Source of the DNA: Corynebacterium sp.
GTDB lineage: Bacteria > Actinomycetota > Actinomycetes > Mycobacteriales > Mycobacteriaceae
Length of the DNA stretch: 64,000 bases
Direction of reading: 5' to 3'
Assembly: GCF_022712275.1 (NCBI RefSeq)
Contig: NZ_JALAGU010000053.1
Coordinates: forward strand, 1 to 64,000
Below, piece after piece: positions 35,651 to 45,293 of the stretch (position 1 is its first letter; each line of letters starts with the position of its first letter). The position numbers were made by a program, and so were the translations under genes. The notes beneath the pieces are model-generated. The model worked only from the letters and a program-made list of their open reading frames with translations, was not told the origin of the DNA and ran no database searches.

Positions 35651-36322
35651 TCAGGCGGCGACGGAGCCGACGGCGGACAGGAACAGCTGCAGGCCGTCGA
35701 GCGACGGGCCGGTGAGAGTCTCCACGGCGTGCTCGGGGTGCGGCATGAGGCCGACGACGCGACCGTCGGCGGAGCCGACACCGGCGATACCGTTGACCGA
35801 ACCGTTGACGTTGTCGGTGTAGCGGAAGACCACGCGGCCCTCGGCCTCCAGCTCGGTGACGGTCTCGGCGGACGCCTGGAAGCGTCCCTCACCGTGCTTC
35901 GACGGGATGAGGATCTTCTGGCCCTCGTCGAAACCGGTGGTCCAGGCGGTGGAGTTGTTGGCGACCTCGAGCCAGGCGTCCGTGCAGTGGAAGTGCAGAC
36001 CCTGGTTGCGGGTCAGGGCACCGGGGAGCAGGCCGGCCTCGGTGAGGATCTGGAAGCCGTTGCAGATGCCCAGAACGGGCATGCCGGCGTTCGCACGCTC
36101 GATGACGGAGCGCATGACGGGCGCCTGGGCGGCGATGGCGCCGGAACGCAGGTAGTCACCGTAGGAGAAGCCGCCGGGGACGACGACCGCGTCGACGTCC
36201 TTGAGGTCGGCGTCCGCATGCCAGAGGCTCACGGCCTCGGCACCGGCGATGGTCACGGCGCGGGCTGCGTCGACGTCGTCCAGGGTGCCGGGGAAGGTGA
36301 TGACACCGATACGGGCTGCCAT
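35651..36322 (-). CDS. purQ: FGAM synthase glutaminase subunit PurQ
   Basis: A 223-residue class I glutamine amidotransferase that supplies ammonia to PurL. The nucleophile is in GICNGFQ (about residue 87), and SKHGEGRF and the C-terminal GLMPHPEH supply the conserved histidines and glutamate. Its ATG overlaps the purS stop by one base (TAATG), implying translational coupling. Confidence 0.97.
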   Translation of the reverse strand: MAARIGVITFPGTLDDVDAARAVTIAGAEAVSLWHADADLKDVDAVVVPGGFSYGDYLRSGAIAAQAPVMRSVIERANAGMPVLGICNGFQILTEAGLLPGALTRNQGLHFHCTDAWLEVANNSTAWTTGFDEGQKILIPSKHGEGRFQASAETVTELEAEGRVVFRYTDNVNGSVNGIAGVGSADGRVVGLMPHPEHAVETLTGPSLDGLQLFLSAVGSVAA

Positions 36323-36576
36323 TACTTGTTCTCCCCGGCGAGCTCGGCGGTGACGACCTCGTAGTCCTCGATGACGGTGTTCGCCAGCAGCGTGGCGGCG
36401 ATCCGGTCGAGGTCCCCGGCGGTCACGGTGCCGTCGACCTCGAGCTCGAAGCGCTTGCCCTGGCGGACGTCAGCGACACCGCTGACGCCGATGCGTCCCA
36501 GGGCTCGGACGACGGCCTGGCCCTGGGGGTCCAGGATCTCCGCCTTCGGCATGACATTGACAACGACTCGGGCCAC
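36322..36576 (-). CDS. purS: FGAM synthase subunit PurS
   Basis: An 84-residue small subunit that bridges PurL and PurQ for ammonia channelling. It begins VARVVVNVMPKAEIL, which matches the usual PurS N-terminus, so I prefer GTG 36576 with GGAGAGA upstream over the in-frame ATG at 36591. It is first in the purSQL operon. Confidence 0.93.
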   Translation of the reverse strand: MARVVVNVMPKAEILDPQGQAVVRALGRIGVSGVADVRQGKRFELEVDGTVTAGDLDRIAATLLANTVIEDYEVVTAELAGENK

Positions 36577-36751
36577 GGTGATTCTCTCCATAAAGTCAGC
36601 GGTTGCTGGTCGGGGTTGCTGAACAGGCACAACCTTACCGGTTGACCCGGACAGAGCGAACCGGGACCGTCCCCTGCTCCCGCGGGGTCACGGGACGGCG
36701 GGGGCGGCCCCGGCTCAGCGGGTCATCCTGCAGGTCATCCTGCGGGTCAGG

Positions 36752-38146
36752 TCAGGGCTTCCAGATCTCGGTCTGGGGCTCCTGGACCGCCGGCTGTGGG
36801 TTGGCGCCGACGAAGGCCTCGACCGGCGTCTGCTCCGCGACCTCACCCGAGGTGTACTCCACCTTGCGGTCGAGGACATCGTGGGCACGCTGGATGTCGA
36901 TGGACTTCGTCCACTTGCCGACGAGGAAGGTGGCGACAGCGTTACCGGTGAAGTTGGTCAGCGAACGGGCCTCGGACATGAACTTGTCGATGCCGAGGAT
37001 CGTGTCCACGCCGGAGAGCATCTGCGGCTCGTGTGCCTGCAGACCCGCGGCCAGGGTCGCGATACCTGCACCGGAGACACCTGCAGCACCCTTGGAGGCG
37101 ATGATCATGATGACCATGAGGCTGACCTGCTCGCCGATACTCATGGGCATGTCCATCGCCTCGGCGATGAAGATCGAGGACATGGTCAGGTAGATCGCGG
37201 TGCCGTCAAGGTTGAAGGAGTAGCCGGTCGGCACGACGATACCGACGGTGGACTTGTCCACCCCGGCGAATCCCATCTTGTCGATGAGCTGCGGCAGCGC
37301 GGACTCCGAGGACGAAGTACCGAAGATGAGCAGGTACTCGCTGCCGAGGTAGCGCAGCAGCTTGAAGATGCTGAGGCCGGTCACGGTCTTGAGCATCGTG
37401 CCCAGCACAATCGTGATGAAGAGGATGCAGGTGATCCAGAACGCGAGCATGAGTTTCATCAGGCTCCAGACGGCGTCCATACCGGTCTCGCCGACGACAC
37501 CGGCCATCGCACCGAAGGCACCGACCGGAGCGACCCACAGCACCATGGCCATCACCTTGAAGACGACCTGCTGACCGAGCTCGACGGCGTAGAGCACCGG
37601 ACCGGCGACCTTGTTCGGCATGGCCTGGACCGCGAAACCGACGAGCAGAGCGACGAACAGGGCCTGCAGGATCTCACCGGAGGTCAGGGAGGAGACCATG
37701 GTGTCCGGGATGATCTCCTCGATGATCCCCTGGACACCGTCACTCTTCTGCTCGCCCGCGGGGTACTTGTCGGAGCCTCCCGGGTTGATGCTCAGACCGT
37801 TGCCCGGGTCAAGGAGATTGCCCACGACCAGGCCGATGGCCAGGGCGAAGGTCGACATGATGATGAAATAGACCAGGGCCATGCCGCCGGCCTTACCCAC
37901 TGTCGCCGCTTCACGGACGTGGCCGACGCCGACGACGATGGTGCAGAAGATGATCGGCGCGATCATCATCTTGATCAGGTTCACGAACATCGTTCCGAGG
38001 AACTTGACGTTCGATGCCACGCCCGGGGCGACGAGGCCCAGGATGACGCCCGCGACAATCGCGATGATGACGGTGATGTAGAGCCACTGGCTCTTGTTGA
38101 TCTTCTTCTTCGGCTTCACTGCCGCCGAAGACTCTTGACTGCTCAT
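36752..38146 (-). CDS. dctA: Dicarboxylate:cation symporter
   Basis: A 464-residue DAACS-family transporter. It has about eight membrane helices plus two re-entrant loops, with the serine-rich motif GTSSSESALP and the substrate motif SFNLDGTAIY. In C. glutamicum the dctA neighbouring ptrB and purC imports succinate, fumarate and malate, and gene order here agrees. Glutamate/Na+ symport is the main alternative. A 14-bp palindrome lies 100 nt upstream of the start. Confidence 0.9.
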   Translation of the reverse strand: MSSQESSAAVKPKKKINKSQWLYITVIIAIVAGVILGLVAPGVASNVKFLGTMFVNLIKMMIAPIIFCTIVVGVGHVREAATVGKAGGMALVYFIIMSTFALAIGLVVGNLLDPGNGLSINPGGSDKYPAGEQKSDGVQGIIEEIIPDTMVSSLTSGEILQALFVALLVGFAVQAMPNKVAGPVLYAVELGQQVVFKVMAMVLWVAPVGAFGAMAGVVGETGMDAVWSLMKLMLAFWITCILFITIVLGTMLKTVTGLSIFKLLRYLGSEYLLIFGTSSSESALPQLIDKMGFAGVDKSTVGIVVPTGYSFNLDGTAIYLTMSSIFIAEAMDMPMSIGEQVSLMVIMIIASKGAAGVSGAGIATLAAGLQAHEPQMLSGVDTILGIDKFMSEARSLTNFTGNAVATFLVGKWTKSIDIQRAHDVLDRKVEYTSGEVAEQTPVEAFVGANPQPAVQEPQTEIWKP

Positions 38147-38245
38147 AGTCGCAAGAATCTACCCCCGACCGACCCCCGCTCCAAAAGGTTTTTCAGCGAT
38201 TCCGTACCGCTCCCCCCGCCGTTCATGTATGGGGACGATCACACC

Positions 38246-38259
38246 AGTTCACGTGAACT
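38246..38259. promoter_or_regulatory. 14-bp perfect palindrome upstream of dctA
   Basis: AGTTCACGTGAACT reads the same on both strands and lies 100 bp before the minus-strand dctA start. It is a plausible operator. I cannot assign a regulator. Confidence 0.5.
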
Positions 38260-38360
38260 TTATTCACTCACACTGTTGTCCCAGTATACGGTTACAAAGT
38301 GGTCAGACCGTGGGACCCGGTGTCCGCCAGACAGGCACCGGGGGTGATTCAGGCAGCTCC

Positions 38361-40547
38361 TCAGAGACGTTCGGTGGCACCCATCAGGTCCAGTTCCCAG
38401 GCGATCTCGAAAGAGGTCTGGTGCCACTTGGCGTAGCGTCCGGACACTCCCCCGTGCCCGGAGGACATGTCCGTCTTCAGCAGGATCTCCCCGGACTCCG
38501 GCGCGGCGGTCTCCCGCAGCTTCGCCACCCACTTGCTCGGCTCCACGTAGAGCACGCGGGTGTCGTTGAAGCCGCTCACCGCGAGGATCGACGGGTACTT
38601 CTGAGTCGTCACGTTCTCGTAGGGCGCATAGGTCGCCATGTAGTCGTAGACCCCGGCATCGTGGAACGGATCGCCCCACTCCTCCCACTCGGTGACAGTC
38701 AGCGGCAGCTCCGGCATGAGCATTGAGGTCAGCGGATCCACGAAAGGCACCACAGCCTCGATACCGACGAACCGGTCCGGGGCCATGTTCGCCACCGCAC
38801 CCATGAGCAGGCCGCCGGCGGACCCGCCTTCGGCCACCATCCGCTCCGGAGTAGTCATCCCGGCGGCGATGAGGTTGTCGGCGACGTCGATGAAGTCGGT
38901 GAAGGTCGTCTTCTTCTGCAACTCCTTGCCCTGCTCGTACCAGATGCGACCCATCTCGCCGCCACCACGGACGTGCGCGACGGCGTAGACCACACCGCGG
39001 TCCAGCATCGACAGCCGGAACACCGAGAAGTACGGGTCCATGCACGCCTCATAGGAGCCGTAGCCGTAGAGCAGCACCGGGTTGACCCGGTCCAGCGGCA
39101 CATCGGTGCGGTGGATCAGCGAGACCGGGATGTCCGCACCGTCGGTCGCCCTCACCCACCGGCGGGACGCCGTGTACTGCGACAGGTCCACGTCACCGAG
39201 GACCTCCTGCTGCTTGCGCAGCGTCCGCCCACCGGACGCCAGGTCGATCTCCCACACCTGCCCCGGGGTGACGTAGCTGGTGTAGCTGACCCGCAGCACC
39301 GGGGACTCCCACTCCGCGTTCCCGGTGCTGCCGGCGGAGTACAGCTCCTCGTCGAAGGCGACGGGCTCAAAGGTGCCCCAACCCGTGGCGTCCTCGTCGT
39401 CGCTACCGCCGAGCATCATCAGCGAGAGCTTCTCGATGGCGTTGTCGCGGGTGGAGAGCACGATGTGGTCGGCGAAAACGTCGACACCCTCGACCCGACG
39501 GTCGTCGCGGTGCTCCACCATGACCGTCAACGCGTCCAGGTCATCGATCGGGCCGACCGGGCAGCGTCCCAGCTCGCCGTTGGGACGCTTGTCGAGGGAG
39601 TCATGGAGCACCAGCCAGTGGTCCTCGCCGCCGACGACCGCATGGTCGACGTCGTACTGCACGCCCTGTTCCCGCGGTCGGATGCAGGACAGCTCACCGT
39701 CGGCATTCTCCCCGTCGGTACCGAGGTCCAGGTACCAGGATTCACTGGTGGTCTTCGAGGCCGCAGAGACCAGCAGGAACCGCTCGGAACGGGTCACCCC
39801 GACCCCCACCCAGTAGTGCTCGTCCTCCTCACGGAAGATGCAGACGTCCTCACTGACCGGGCTACCGACATGGTGGCGCCACACCTCGTGAGGACGCCAG
39901 GCCTCATCCACCCGCTGGTAGAAGAGATAGTCGTCGCCGACCCAGGTCGCACCGTAGGCGACGCCGGGGATCTCGTCGGCCAGCAGTTCCCCCGTGCTGA
40001 GATCCTTGATCCGCAGATCGAAGCGCTCATCACCGGCCAGGTCCACGGAGTACGCGAGGTAGCGGCCGTCGACTGTCACGCTCGCCGCGCCCAGGCTGAA
40101 GAACTCATGACCCTCGGCGAGCTCATTGCTGTCGAGGATGACCTCCTCGTTCGGTGCCGGTTCCCCCGGCACGATCTCCGGTGGGGTCCACGGGGCGGCG
40201 TCATTGACGGGGATGCGGCTGGAGATGCCGTAGCTCTTGCCCTCCTCGGTGCGCGAGAAGTACCAGTAGCGTCCGGCGCGGACCGGCAGGGACATGTCGG
40301 TCTCGCGGACACGCTCCTTCACCTCGCCGAAGATGGCGTCCTCCAGCGGTTTGAGGTGCGAAGTGCGGGAGTCGGTGAAGGCGTTCTCCGCCTCCAGGTA
40401 CTCCCGGACCGCCGGGTTGTCCTTCTCCCGGAGCCATTCGTAGTCATCCCGGAACTCACGGCCGTGGAAGGTGCGGATGTGCGGGATCTTCGCGGCGACC
40501 GGAGGAAGAGCCGCCACGGTCGCGGGCATAGGAGTGTCTGAATCCAT
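38361..40547 (-). CDS. ptrB: Oligopeptidase B (S9 serine peptidase)
   Basis: A 728-residue cytoplasmic peptidase that cuts peptides after basic residues. The N-terminal part is a beta-propeller (about 75-440) and the C-terminal alpha/beta-hydrolase domain has the catalytic serine S576 in GGSAGG. DYEWLREKDNP near the N-terminus is family-typical. A TACGAT -10 at 40556-40561 lies 8 nt before the ATG, so it is probably leaderless. It is 45 nt from the purC 3-prime end on the same strand. Confidence 0.95.
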   Translation of the reverse strand: MDSDTPMPATVAALPPVAAKIPHIRTFHGREFRDDYEWLREKDNPAVREYLEAENAFTDSRTSHLKPLEDAIFGEVKERVRETDMSLPVRAGRYWYFSRTEEGKSYGISSRIPVNDAAPWTPPEIVPGEPAPNEEVILDSNELAEGHEFFSLGAASVTVDGRYLAYSVDLAGDERFDLRIKDLSTGELLADEIPGVAYGATWVGDDYLFYQRVDEAWRPHEVWRHHVGSPVSEDVCIFREEDEHYWVGVGVTRSERFLLVSAASKTTSESWYLDLGTDGENADGELSCIRPREQGVQYDVDHAVVGGEDHWLVLHDSLDKRPNGELGRCPVGPIDDLDALTVMVEHRDDRRVEGVDVFADHIVLSTRDNAIEKLSLMMLGGSDDEDATGWGTFEPVAFDEELYSAGSTGNAEWESPVLRVSYTSYVTPGQVWEIDLASGGRTLRKQQEVLGDVDLSQYTASRRWVRATDGADIPVSLIHRTDVPLDRVNPVLLYGYGSYEACMDPYFSVFRLSMLDRGVVYAVAHVRGGGEMGRIWYEQGKELQKKTTFTDFIDVADNLIAAGMTTPERMVAEGGSAGGLLMGAVANMAPDRFVGIEAVVPFVDPLTSMLMPELPLTVTEWEEWGDPFHDAGVYDYMATYAPYENVTTQKYPSILAVSGFNDTRVLYVEPSKWVAKLRETAAPESGEILLKTDMSSGHGGVSGRYAKWHQTSFEIAWELDLMGATERL

Positions 40548-40592
40548 GACGCCCGATCGTAGCCGCGACGTGTGGTGCGGGCCGCGGCGGGC

Positions 40593-41492
40593 TCAGTACC
40601 CCGCGCAGGTGCCGATCCAGTCGGCGAAGCGGTTCCCCGAGATCCGCTCGTAGGCCTCGATGTAGCGCTCGCGGGTGGCTTCGACGACCGAGCCGGGCAG
40701 CTCCGGCGGCGGGGTCTGGGACTTGATGTCCCAGCCGGACTTCGGCCCGGTCAGCCAGTTGCGCACATACTGCTTGTCGAAGCTGGGCTGGACCTTGCCC
40801 TCCTCGTAGGTGTCCGCGGGCCAGTAGCGGGAGGAGTCCGGGGTGAGGACCTCGTCGCCGAGGACCAGGTTGCCCTCGGCGTCCAGACCGAACTCGAACT
40901 TCGTGTCGGCGAGGATGATGCCGTGCTCGGCGGCGACGGCCGCAGCCTGGCTGTAGATCCTGATGGACGCCGCGCGCAGTTCCTCGGCGCGCTCCTGACC
41001 CAGGTCGGCGACGACCCGGTCAAAGGAGACGTTCTCGTCATGGTCACCGATCTCGGCCTTCGTCGCCGGGGTGAAGATCGGCTCCGGCAGCCTGGAGGCC
41101 TCGGTGAGCCCCTCGGGCAGCTCGACACCGCAGACGGTGCCGTTCTCCCGGTACTCCTTGAGCCCGGAACCGGTCAGGTAGCCGCGGACGACGCACTCGA
41201 AGGGGAGCATCTCCAGCTTGCGGCAGACCATCGCCCGGCCGAGGACCTTCTCCGGGATCCGCTCGTCATCGGCGGAACCCGCGAGGTGGTTCGGGAAGTC
41301 CAGGGCCGCGAAGAAGAAATCGCTCATCGCGGTGAGGACGCGTCCCTTGTCAGGGATGTCCGTGTCCAGGACGAAATCGTAGGCGGAGATCCGGTCGGTG
41401 GCCACCATGAGGAGGGTGGCGTCGTCGATCTCGTAGATCTCGCGCACCTTACCTGCGGAAAAGTGCGTGTACTCGGACAAGTCAGGTCGCAT
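40593..41492 (-). CDS. purC: SAICAR synthase
   Basis: A 299-residue enzyme that joins CAIR and aspartate using ATP to give SAICAR in purine synthesis. GKVREIYE, ATDRISAYD, VVRGYLTGSG and LADTKFEFG are family motifs. The start is ATG 41492, with TAGACT at 41501-41506 eight nt before it; the open frame continues upstream without homology. Confidence 0.96.
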   Translation of the reverse strand: MRPDLSEYTHFSAGKVREIYEIDDATLLMVATDRISAYDFVLDTDIPDKGRVLTAMSDFFFAALDFPNHLAGSADDERIPEKVLGRAMVCRKLEMLPFECVVRGYLTGSGLKEYRENGTVCGVELPEGLTEASRLPEPIFTPATKAEIGDHDENVSFDRVVADLGQERAEELRAASIRIYSQAAAVAAEHGIILADTKFEFGLDAEGNLVLGDEVLTPDSSRYWPADTYEEGKVQPSFDKQYVRNWLTGPKSGWDIKSQTPPPELPGSVVEATRERYIEAYERISGNRFADWIGTCAGY

Positions 41493-41733
41493 GGGGGCAA
41501 AGTCTAGCCCGCCGCGCAGCCGATCTCCACGCGACCACCCCACAGCCGGGCGACAGACCCCACACCGCCGACGCCGGGGGTTCTTCCGGATGAATACCCG
41601 GTGTATCCCTGGTAACTCTAAAGTATCTGTGGTCCGGATCTCATGACCCCGGTCACCGTGATCCAGCAACCAGTTGTCCCTGACCGTCTCCATCGGCCCG
41701 GGTCCCCTACCCCTTCTGACGAAAGGCACCGAC

Positions 41734-43404
41734 ATGGGCCGCACCAGGCTCCCCGGTCACATACCCCGCCTCATCACGGCACTGCTCACCAGCGTTGCCG
41801 TGGTCTTCGGCCTCACCGCCTGCATGAACGACACCTCCAAAGTGCCGGACGACTACATCACCTTCTTCGGCGGTGAGCCGCAGAACCCGCTGATCCCGAC
41901 CAACACCCAGGAAGTCAACGGTGGCCAGGTGATCGAGAACCTCTTCACCGGCCTCGCCCGCTACACCCCGGAGGGCGAAGCACGGAACGCGGTCGCTGAA
42001 TCGATCACCCCGAACAGTAACTCCACCTCTTTCCGCATCAAGCTGCGGGACTGGAGCTTCACCAACGGCGAGAAGATCACCTCGGACTCCTTCATCGACG
42101 CCTGGAACTGGGCCGTTGACCCGGCCAACGCCCAGCTGCAGTCCGCCTTCTTCGCGCCGATCAAGGGTTACGACGAGGTGGCCGGCACCACCGACGAGGA
42201 CGGCAACACCGTCGGCGCGACCGCGGACACCATGTCCGGTCTGACGAAGATCAGCGACACGGAGTTCACCGTCACGCTCTCCGCGCCTGACTCGACCTTC
42301 CCCCTGCTGCTCGGCTACTCCGCCTTCGTCCCGCTTCCCTCGGTCTTCTTCGACGACCCCAAGGGCTTCGGCGAGCACCCCATCGGCAACGGCCCGTACA
42401 TGATGGGCGGGCAGGACGCCTGGCAGCACAACATCGCCATATCGCTGAAGGCCAACCCGGACTACCCCGGGGAGGACGCCCCGAAGAACCCGGGCATCGC
42501 CTTCCTCATGTACTCCTCACTGAACACCGCCTACGCCGACCTGCAGTCCGGCGACCTCGACCACATGCGTGAGGCGGTCTCCCCCGAGGCGTACCCCACC
42601 TACACCGAGGACTTCCCGGACTCGCACGACGACAGGCCCTACGCCGCGATCCAGAACTTCACGATCCCGGAGAACCTTCCCGGCTTCGCCACGGACGAGG
42701 AGGGACGCCTGCGTCGCGCGGCGATCTCCATGTCCATCGACCGGCAGCTGATCATCGACAAGGTGTACTTCGGCGCCCGCCAGATCGCCGAAGACTTCGG
42801 CGCCCCGACCCTGGCCGGCGGTCTGCCGGACATCGAGGGCAAGGAGGTCCTGACCTACCAGCCGGAGAAGGCCAAGGAGCTGTGGGAGGAGGCGAACAAG
42901 ATCAACCCGTGGGGTGGTCAGAAGTTCCAGATCGCCTACAACTCCGACGGCGGCCACCAGCAGTGGGTCGAGGCGGTGACCAACAGCATCCGCCAGAACC
43001 TGGGCATCGACGCCACCGGCAAGGCCTACCCCACGTTCAAGGCCATGCGTGACGACGTGGTCAACGGCACCGTCGGCGCGGCCTTCCGGTCCGGCTGGAA
43101 CGCCGATTACCCGTCAATCGCGTCCTTCCTCGTCTCGAACTACCGCACCGGGGATTCCGCCAATGACGGCGGCTACTCCAACAAGGATTTCGACGAGCTC
43201 CTCGCCGAGGCTGCGGCACAGTCCAGTCCCGAAGAGGCGCAGCCGATCTACAACAGCGCGCAGGAGATCCTCATGCAGGACCTGCCCCAGATTCCGCTGT
43301 GGTACTACGCCGCGTCCACCGCCTGGAACCCGGATCTCCAGAACGTCGAGTCCGGCTGGCTCGGCATGCCCGTGTACACCGAGATCACCAAGGATGTGAA
43401 CTGA
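41734..43404 (+). CDS. Peptide ABC transporter substrate-binding lipoprotein
   Basis: A 556-residue family 5 (OppA/DppA) solute-binding lipoprotein. The signal peptide ends at the lipobox LTAC near residue 30. The mature protein has the typical IEGLGLTRYTP-like N-terminal region (VIENLFTGLARYTPEGE) and a long open/closed two-lobe fold. It probably captures di- or oligopeptides outside the membrane and passes them to the permeases encoded next. The start is ATG 41734, since the earlier in-frame starts lie before the signal peptide. Confidence 0.93.
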   Translation: MGRTRLPGHIPRLITALLTSVAVVFGLTACMNDTSKVPDDYITFFGGEPQNPLIPTNTQEVNGGQVIENLFTGLARYTPEGEARNAVAESITPNSNSTSFRIKLRDWSFTNGEKITSDSFIDAWNWAVDPANAQLQSAFFAPIKGYDEVAGTTDEDGNTVGATADTMSGLTKISDTEFTVTLSAPDSTFPLLLGYSAFVPLPSVFFDDPKGFGEHPIGNGPYMMGGQDAWQHNIAISLKANPDYPGEDAPKNPGIAFLMYSSLNTAYADLQSGDLDHMREAVSPEAYPTYTEDFPDSHDDRPYAAIQNFTIPENLPGFATDEEGRLRRAAISMSIDRQLIIDKVYFGARQIAEDFGAPTLAGGLPDIEGKEVLTYQPEKAKELWEEANKINPWGGQKFQIAYNSDGGHQQWVEAVTNSIRQNLGIDATGKAYPTFKAMRDDVVNGTVGAAFRSGWNADYPSIASFLVSNYRTGDSANDGGYSNKDFDELLAEAAAQSSPEEAQPIYNSAQEILMQDLPQIPLWYYAASTAWNPDLQNVESGWLGMPVYTEITKDVN

Positions 43405-43405
43405 C

Positions 43406-44332
43406 ATGTGGTGGTATCTCGGTAAACGACTCCTCCAGCTCATCCCCGTCTTCCTCGGGGCCACTTTCCTCATCTACGCGATGGTCTTCCTCACCCCCGG
43501 TGACCCCGTACTGGCCCTGGCAGGCGACAAGGCCGCCGACCCCGCGGTGCTGGACTCCATCCGCGAGCAGTACCACCTCGACAAGCCCTTCATCGTCCAG
43601 TACTTCATGTACCTCGGCGGCATCTTCCAGGGCGATCTGGGCCTCACCTTCTCCGGACGCGAGGTCACCACGGTGCTCGCCGAGGCCTTCCCGATCACCA
43701 TCCGGCTGGCGCTGATGGCACTGGTCATCGAGACCGTCTTCGGTGTCGGCTTCGGTGTCGTCGCCGGCCTGAAGAAGGGCGGCTGGTTCGATTCGACCCT
43801 CCTGGTCGTCTCCCTGATCATCATCGCCATCCCGGTCTTCGTGCTCGGCTTCGTCGGCCAATTCCTCTTCGGTATCCAGTGGGGCATCGTCCCACCGACC
43901 GTCGGCTCCCACGGCTCCTTCACGAGACTGCTGTTGCCCGCCTTCGTACTGGGGCTCGTCTCCTTCGCCTATGTGTTGAGGCTGACCCGCTCCGAGGTCG
44001 CGCAGAACCTACGTGCCGACTACGTCCGCACCGCCTCGGCCCGTGGCCTGTCCCGACCGAAGGTCATCGCGGCCCACGTGCTGCGCAACTCGCTCATCCC
44101 GGTCGTCACATTCATCGGCGCCGACTTCGCCGCCCTGCTCGGCGGCGCGATCGTCACCGAGGGCATCTTCAATATCCACGGCGTCGGCGGACTGCTCTTC
44201 GAGGCGGTGAAGCTCGGGGAGTCCCCGACGGTGGTCTCCGTGGTCACCGTCCTGGTGATCATCTTCGTACTCTCCAACCTCATCATCGACCTTCTCTACG
44301 CCCTGCTCGACCCGAGGATCCGCTATGCCTGA
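43406..44332 (+). CDS. Peptide ABC transporter permease (OppB/DppB type)
   Basis: A 308-residue permease with six predicted helices and the characteristic N-terminal MWWYLGKRLLQLIP start. The cytoplasmic coupling loop is RTASARGLSRPKV. It starts 1 nt after the binding protein gene and overlaps the next permease by 8 nt. Confidence 0.95.
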   Translation: MWWYLGKRLLQLIPVFLGATFLIYAMVFLTPGDPVLALAGDKAADPAVLDSIREQYHLDKPFIVQYFMYLGGIFQGDLGLTFSGREVTTVLAEAFPITIRLALMALVIETVFGVGFGVVAGLKKGGWFDSTLLVVSLIIIAIPVFVLGFVGQFLFGIQWGIVPPTVGSHGSFTRLLLPAFVLGLVSFAYVLRLTRSEVAQNLRADYVRTASARGLSRPKVIAAHVLRNSLIPVVTFIGADFAALLGGAIVTEGIFNIHGVGGLLFEAVKLGESPTVVSVVTVLVIIFVLSNLIIDLLYALLDPRIRYA

Positions 44333-45293
44333 GTCCACGCACAAGAACACACGCCCCACTCCCCTCGACCGCGACGGTCGTTGGGTCGCCGAGGTCGAGA
44401 CCGATGACGTCCTGACCCGTGACCAGCTGCTGCCCGATGCAGCACCCCGCGGCATCTGGGGATCTGCCTGGGTGAATCTGCGACGCCGACCCATGTTCTG
44501 GGTCTCCGTCGTCATCATCGCCCTGGTTCTCCTGGTAGCCCTGTTTCCGGGCCTGTTCTCCGGGACCGACCCGCGGGCCGCCGACCTCGAGGACTCCCTC
44601 GAGGGTGCCCGCTCCGGCCATCCCTTCGGCTTCACCCAGCAGGGGTACGACGTCTACGCCCGCACCATCTACGGCGCCCGTGCGTCCATCGCGACCGGCG
44701 TCCTCACGACGCTGGCCGTGACCGTCCTGGGCATCGTCGTCGGCGCGACCGCCGGCTACTTCGGGGGCTGGGTGGACGCCGTCCTCTCCCGCCTCACCGA
44801 CATCTTCTTCGCCATCCCGCTGCTGCTCGCCGGCATCGTGCTGATGCAGGCCTTCGACGTGCGCACCACCTGGACCGTGGTCCTGGTGCTGTCGCTGTTC
44901 GGCTGGCCGCAGATGGCCCGCATGGTCCGTGGCGCGGTGATGCAGACGAAGAACAACGACTACGTCCAGGCGTCCCGTGCCCTGGGCCTGTCGAAGATCG
45001 GCATCCTCGTACGTCACATCCTGCCGAACTGCCTGGCACCGATCATCGTGATGACGACGACCAACCTGGGCATCTACATCGTCGCCGAGGCGACACTTTC
45101 CTACCTGGGCATCGGTCTTCCCCCGGAGACCGTCTCCTGGGGCAACGACATCTCCACCGCGCAATCCACGCTGCGTGTCGCCCCGGAGATCCTGTTCTAC
45201 CCGGCGGGCGCGCTGGCAATCACCGTGCTGGGATTCATCCTGCTCGGCGACACCCTCAAGGACGCCCTCGACCCGAAGGAGCGCACCCGATGA
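44325..45293 (+). CDS. Peptide ABC transporter permease (OppC/DppC type)
   Basis: A 322-residue permease with an N-terminal cytoplasmic extension of about 50 residues before the first helix and a coupling loop ASRALGLSKIG. It forms the channel with the OppB-like protein. It overlaps the ATPase gene by ATGA. Confidence 0.95.
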   Translation: MPESTHKNTRPTPLDRDGRWVAEVETDDVLTRDQLLPDAAPRGIWGSAWVNLRRRPMFWVSVVIIALVLLVALFPGLFSGTDPRAADLEDSLEGARSGHPFGFTQQGYDVYARTIYGARASIATGVLTTLAVTVLGIVVGATAGYFGGWVDAVLSRLTDIFFAIPLLLAGIVLMQAFDVRTTWTVVLVLSLFGWPQMARMVRGAVMQTKNNDYVQASRALGLSKIGILVRHILPNCLAPIIVMTTTNLGIYIVAEATLSYLGIGLPPETVSWGNDISTAQSTLRVAPEILFYPAGALAITVLGFILLGDTLKDALDPKERTR

